A DNA stretch of 64,000 nt from Chromatiaceae bacterium. Its GTDB lineage: Bacteria; Pseudomonadota; Gammaproteobacteria; Chromatiales; Chromatiaceae. The stretch spans positions 62,001-126,000 of the forward strand of contig JACKMP010000002.1 of assembly GCA_024235315.1 (NCBI GenBank). Direction: 5' to 3'. The notes beneath the pieces are model-generated. The model saw only the letters and a list, made by a program, of their open reading frames with translations. It searched no databases and was not told where the DNA came from. The position numbers and the translations under genes are program-made. This document shows positions 61,707-64,000 of the stretch, piece after piece (within the stretch, counting starts at the first letter, position 1; every line of letters starts with the position of its first letter).

Positions 61707-62668
61707 CAGGGTGAAGGGACTGACGAGACCAATCGCTGCACAATGTCATCGGCACCGACGGCGTCGGCATCGGCCGCGAAGTCCAGGATCAGGCGATGTC
61801 GCAGTACATCAGGCGCCAGCGCGATGATGTCCTCCGGCAACACATAGTCACGCCCGTTGAGAAAGGCGCGGGCCGACGCCGCGCGCAACAGGGCGATCGA
61901 GGCACGCGGCGACGCACCCGCCTGCACCAGGCCTCGCCACTCCGGCACATAGTCACCAAGCCGCCGCGTCGCCACCACGATCTCCACCGCGAAGCGTTCG
62001 ACACGTTCTTCGATGAACACCTCTGCGACCCGGTCCCGCAGCGCCAGGATATCCACCGGTTTGAGCACCGCCGATACCGCCGTCTCCACATGCCCGTCAT
62101 ACGCACTGCGCGCGCGCCGGGTGATCTCGATCTCTTCGGACAGGCTGGGGTAGTCGAGCACGATCTTGAACAGGAAACGATCGAGTTGGGCCTCCGGCAG
62201 CGGATAGGTACCCGACTGTTCCAGCGGGTTCTGGGTGGCCAATACCATGAACAGCTCAGGCAGCCGACGCGTGGTGCCGCCAACCGTGACCTGATGTTCG
62301 GCCATGGCCTCGAGCAGGGCCGACTGGACCTTGGGCGGTGCACGGTTTATCTCGTCGGCAAGCAGGATCTCGTGAAACAACGGGCCTGCGACGAAGCGGA
62401 AGCTGCCGTTGGCGGGTTCATAGATCTCGCTGCCGGTCAGATCGCCCGGCATCAGGTCCGGTGTGAACTGCACGCGCTGAAAGGACGCATCCAGGCCGGA
62501 CGCCAACGCATGGACCACCGTCGTCTTTGCCAGTCCCGGTGGACCCTCAAGAAGGACGTGGCCGCCCGCCAGCAGAGCGATGATCAGCCGATCCAGCAAC
62601 GCATCCTGCCCGACGATGATGGACTGCAACTGCGCTTTGAGCGTGCTCAGGGGCTGCTGTTCGGGCAT
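61706..62668 (-). CDS. moxR: MoxR-family AAA+ ATPase (Bat operon 2)
   Basis: 320 residues. Walker A EGPPGLAKTT, Walker B LADEINRAPPKVQ, sensor 1 VLATQNPLEQSGTYPLPEAQL, sensor 2 region GASPRASIALLRAASA. Clearly paralogous to the MoxR at 27269 (for example FTPDLMPGDLTGSEIY against FTPDLLPADLTGTEIY). First gene of an operon with the same order as operon 1. Intact catalytic residues, so ATPase activity is expected. Confidence 0.93.
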   Translation of the reverse strand: MPEQQPLSTLKAQLQSIIVGQDALLDRLIIALLAGGHVLLEGPPGLAKTTVVHALASGLDASFQRVQFTPDLMPGDLTGSEIYEPANGSFRFVAGPLFHEILLADEINRAPPKVQSALLEAMAEHQVTVGGTTRRLPELFMVLATQNPLEQSGTYPLPEAQLDRFLFKIVLDYPSLSEEIEITRRARSAYDGHVETAVSAVLKPVDILALRDRVAEVFIEERVERFAVEIVVATRRLGDYVPEWRGLVQAGASPRASIALLRAASARAFLNGRDYVLPEDIIALAPDVLRHRLILDFAADADAVGADDIVQRLVSSVPSP

Positions 62669-62783
62669 ATCGCTCCCACGGTCCGCCGATTCGATATCAG
62701 CGCCGAGTTTAACCCGCCCCGGTCGGTGGAACGCGAACAGAAAGTCGGTCCGGGCCGCAACGCCAGCTGGACGACCAAGTGCT

Positions 62784-62816
62784 CGTCAGGCCCGGTGGAC
62801 GCCGCCGGGCCTGACG
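62784..62816 (-). terminator. Strong hairpin downstream of the small membrane protein gene
   Basis: Perfect 12-bp stem CGTCAGGCCCGG / CCGGGCCTGACG with a 9-base loop, 17 bases beyond the stop at 62833. No T-run follows, but this is the strongest hairpin in the window and separates the small gene from MoxR operon 2. Confidence 0.65.
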
Positions 62817-62832
62817 ATTCAGCGCGGCTGGA

Positions 62833-63000
62833 TCAGCCCGGGTTGACGAGTCGGGGCATGCCCACCCAGCGTGCCACGTTTTGGTACCCGTGCACGACGG
62901 CCCCCCTGACCAGCAGGGTGATCACGGCCGTGAGGGCCAGACCAAGGAGCGTGGCAATGGTGCCCGCCGCGACGAAAAGAACTGCTGTCAACCAGCTCAT
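62833..63000 (-). CDS. Small single-span membrane protein (55 residues)
   Basis: ATG 63000 follows GGAGG at good spacing. One membrane span (LTAVLFVAAGTIATLLGLALTAVITLLV) occupies more than half of the protein, followed by HGYQNVARWVGMPRL. Unknown family. It lies between FccB and Bat operon 2 on the same strand and has its own terminator-like hairpin. Confidence 0.7.
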   Translation of the reverse strand: MSWLTAVLFVAAGTIATLLGLALTAVITLLVRGAVVHGYQNVARWVGMPRLVNPG

Positions 63001-63155
63001 GACAACCTCCGGTTGGAATGCGACTACGTGTGAAACATCGGCCTCGGGGCGCCCGGCTTGAGTCCTCGCCATCTCCGGTCAGAGGGCGTACCGCACCGAT
63101 GAATCAGTATATTAGCATTCTTTAATAGCTTCACAACCCGCCAGGAGGAACGAAG

Positions 63156-64000
63156 CTACTGCATCATGTCGTCGATGACGTTCTGGAACCAGCTGTGTGC
63201 GTAGGTCACCTCGCGCTTGCGATGCTCGGCGCTGGCATCCATCGGCGACAGTCCGCCTGATCCTTCGATCGAGGTGATGACCTTGCCGTCCTCACTGAGC
63301 CGGTACACCGCTGCGACGGAAATGCCGTGCTCCTCGGCAATGATGCTGTAGCAGGTGTTGACGTAGGTTGGCTCACCCGGTTCCTGGCCGGCGAAACGCG
63401 CCAGGATTGCCGCCACTGCCACCTTGGCCTGTGAGTTTGCGGCATAGGCCGACTTGGGCATCTTGGCCGCCGAGGAGGCGTCGCCGAGCACATAGATACC
63501 GGGGTGACGTTCGGACTCGAAGGTACGTTTGTCGACCGGGCACCAATCACCGTCGACCAGATCGGCGATATGGGCGATCTTGCCCGCTTTCTGCGGCGGG
63601 ATGATATTGACGACGTCACCGTGGAAATCACCCGCCTCGGCTTTCACCGTGCCGGAAGATGGATCCAACGCGCTGACCGTACCACCCTGTTCCTTGCCGA
63701 CCCATTCGATCATGGCATTGTCGGTTTCAAATCCATAGTGTTGGGCCCAACCCTGCTTGAACAACCCGGCCTTGGAAAACTTGGCCTTTGGATCGAGGAT
63801 CAGGATTTTCGACTTCGGTTTGTGATGCTTGCAGTACATCGCTATCTGCGAGGCCCGCTCGTAAGGACCCGGCGGGCACTTGAACGGATTCGGCGGTGCC
63901 ACGATAACGACCTTTCCCCCGTCGGGCATCGCCAGCAACTGGTTACGCAAGGTCACTGTCTGCGGCCCCGCAAACCAGGCATGGGGAATCGTCTCGGCAA
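63156..64000 (-). CDS. fccB: Flavocytochrome c sulfide dehydrogenase, flavoprotein subunit (C-terminal part, cut by window edge)
   Basis: About 280 C-terminal residues; the frame continues past the right edge (reading AETIPHAWFAGPQTVTLRNQL there). Diagnostic pieces: VVIVAPPNPFKCPPGPYERASQI, ILILDPKAKFSKAGLF, RTFESERHPGIYVLGDASSAAKMPKS (FAD-binding) and the FCSD domain NTCYSIIAEEHGISVAAVYRL. The cysteines in KCPPGPYER and NTCYS match those that form the redox disulfide in FccB. It oxidises sulfide in the periplasm and passes electrons to the FccA cytochrome, which should be encoded outside. This is the best clue to a sulfur-oxidising life style. Confidence 0.92.
   Translation of the reverse strand, partial: AETIPHAWFAGPQTVTLRNQLLAMPDGGKVVIVAPPNPFKCPPGPYERASQIAMYCKHHKPKSKILILDPKAKFSKAGLFKQGWAQHYGFETDNAMIEWVGKEQGGTVSALDPSSGTVKAEAGDFHGDVVNIIPPQKAGKIAHIADLVDGDWCPVDKRTFESERHPGIYVLGDASSAAKMPKSAYAANSQAKVAVAAILARFAGQEPGEPTYVNTCYSIIAEEHGISVAAVYRLSEDGKVITSIEGSGGLSPMDASAEHRKREVTYAHSWFQNVIDDMMQ

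Overview
This GC-rich 64 kb window looks like a chromosomal segment of a free-living, probably sulfur-oxidising gammaproteobacterium (Chromatiales/Sedimenticola-like is my guess; no rRNA or other marker settles it). Pointers are a flavocytochrome c sulfide dehydrogenase flavoprotein cut by the right edge, a class II (B12) ribonucleotide reductase, a large NAD-glutamate dehydrogenase cut by the left edge, LpxC, two Mla-type lipid transport loci and many membrane sensors. I saw no tRNA, rRNA, CRISPR array, insertion sequence or phage module.

Layout. 1-2.9 kb (minus): NAD-GDH N-terminus and a diguanylate cyclase. 3.0-6.0 kb (plus): ArsS-type radical SAM protein with TIGR04283/TIGR04282-type partners and two small genes, in one overlapping operon. 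6.3-9.5 kb (plus): a Wzz-like protein with an unexpected C-terminal recombinase-like domain, overlapping a Cache sensor that lacks an output domain. 9.6-14 kb: YajD HNH protein, lysine-rich DUF2934 protein, DUF2130, HD hydrolase and DUF2779 nuclease-like protein. 14.3-20.6 kb (plus): MscK-like channel and a P-type cation ATPase. 20.7-28.3 kb (minus): a complete MoxR-DUF58-DUF4381-BatA-BatBC-BatD operon. 28.4-31.7 kb: AraC-type regulator with an in-frame amber stop, a stand-alone lpxC, a SYLF lipoprotein-like protein and an EthD-like protein.

31.9-37.8 kb (plus) is the most unusual unit: five contiguous, mostly overlapping genes for a Cache-GAF-pseudocyclase sensor, an MlaE permease, an ABC ATPase with every nucleotide motif degraded, an MCE protein and a TPR lipoprotein. 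37.8-46.4 kb: DUF6524 membrane protein, SVDxxKAxE-repeat periplasmic protein, patatin/beta-barrel protein, NrdJ, a CapK/PaaK-like AMP ligase and two RRM proteins. 46.4-50 kb (minus): a second, normal Mla operon (STAS-MlaE, MlaF, MlaD, auxiliary lipoprotein). 50-55.3 kb: membrane protein, soluble PDC sensor, PhoU, small proteins, TVP38-rhodanese fusion and a membrane hydroxylase, divergent from an ArsR-rhodanese regulator with AT-rich inverted repeats between. 56.3-62.7 kb (minus): a second Bat operon in the same order, whose BatA-like protein has lost its MIDAS metal site. 62.8-64 kb: a small membrane protein and FccB.

A common thread is envelope biology: lipid trafficking, mechanosensing, VWA/MoxR chaperoning and envelope sensing. 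Several locus-internal paralogues have lost catalytic residues (pseudo-ATPase, pseudocyclase, pseudo-VWA, pseudo-recombinase), which suggests regulatory or structural roles.
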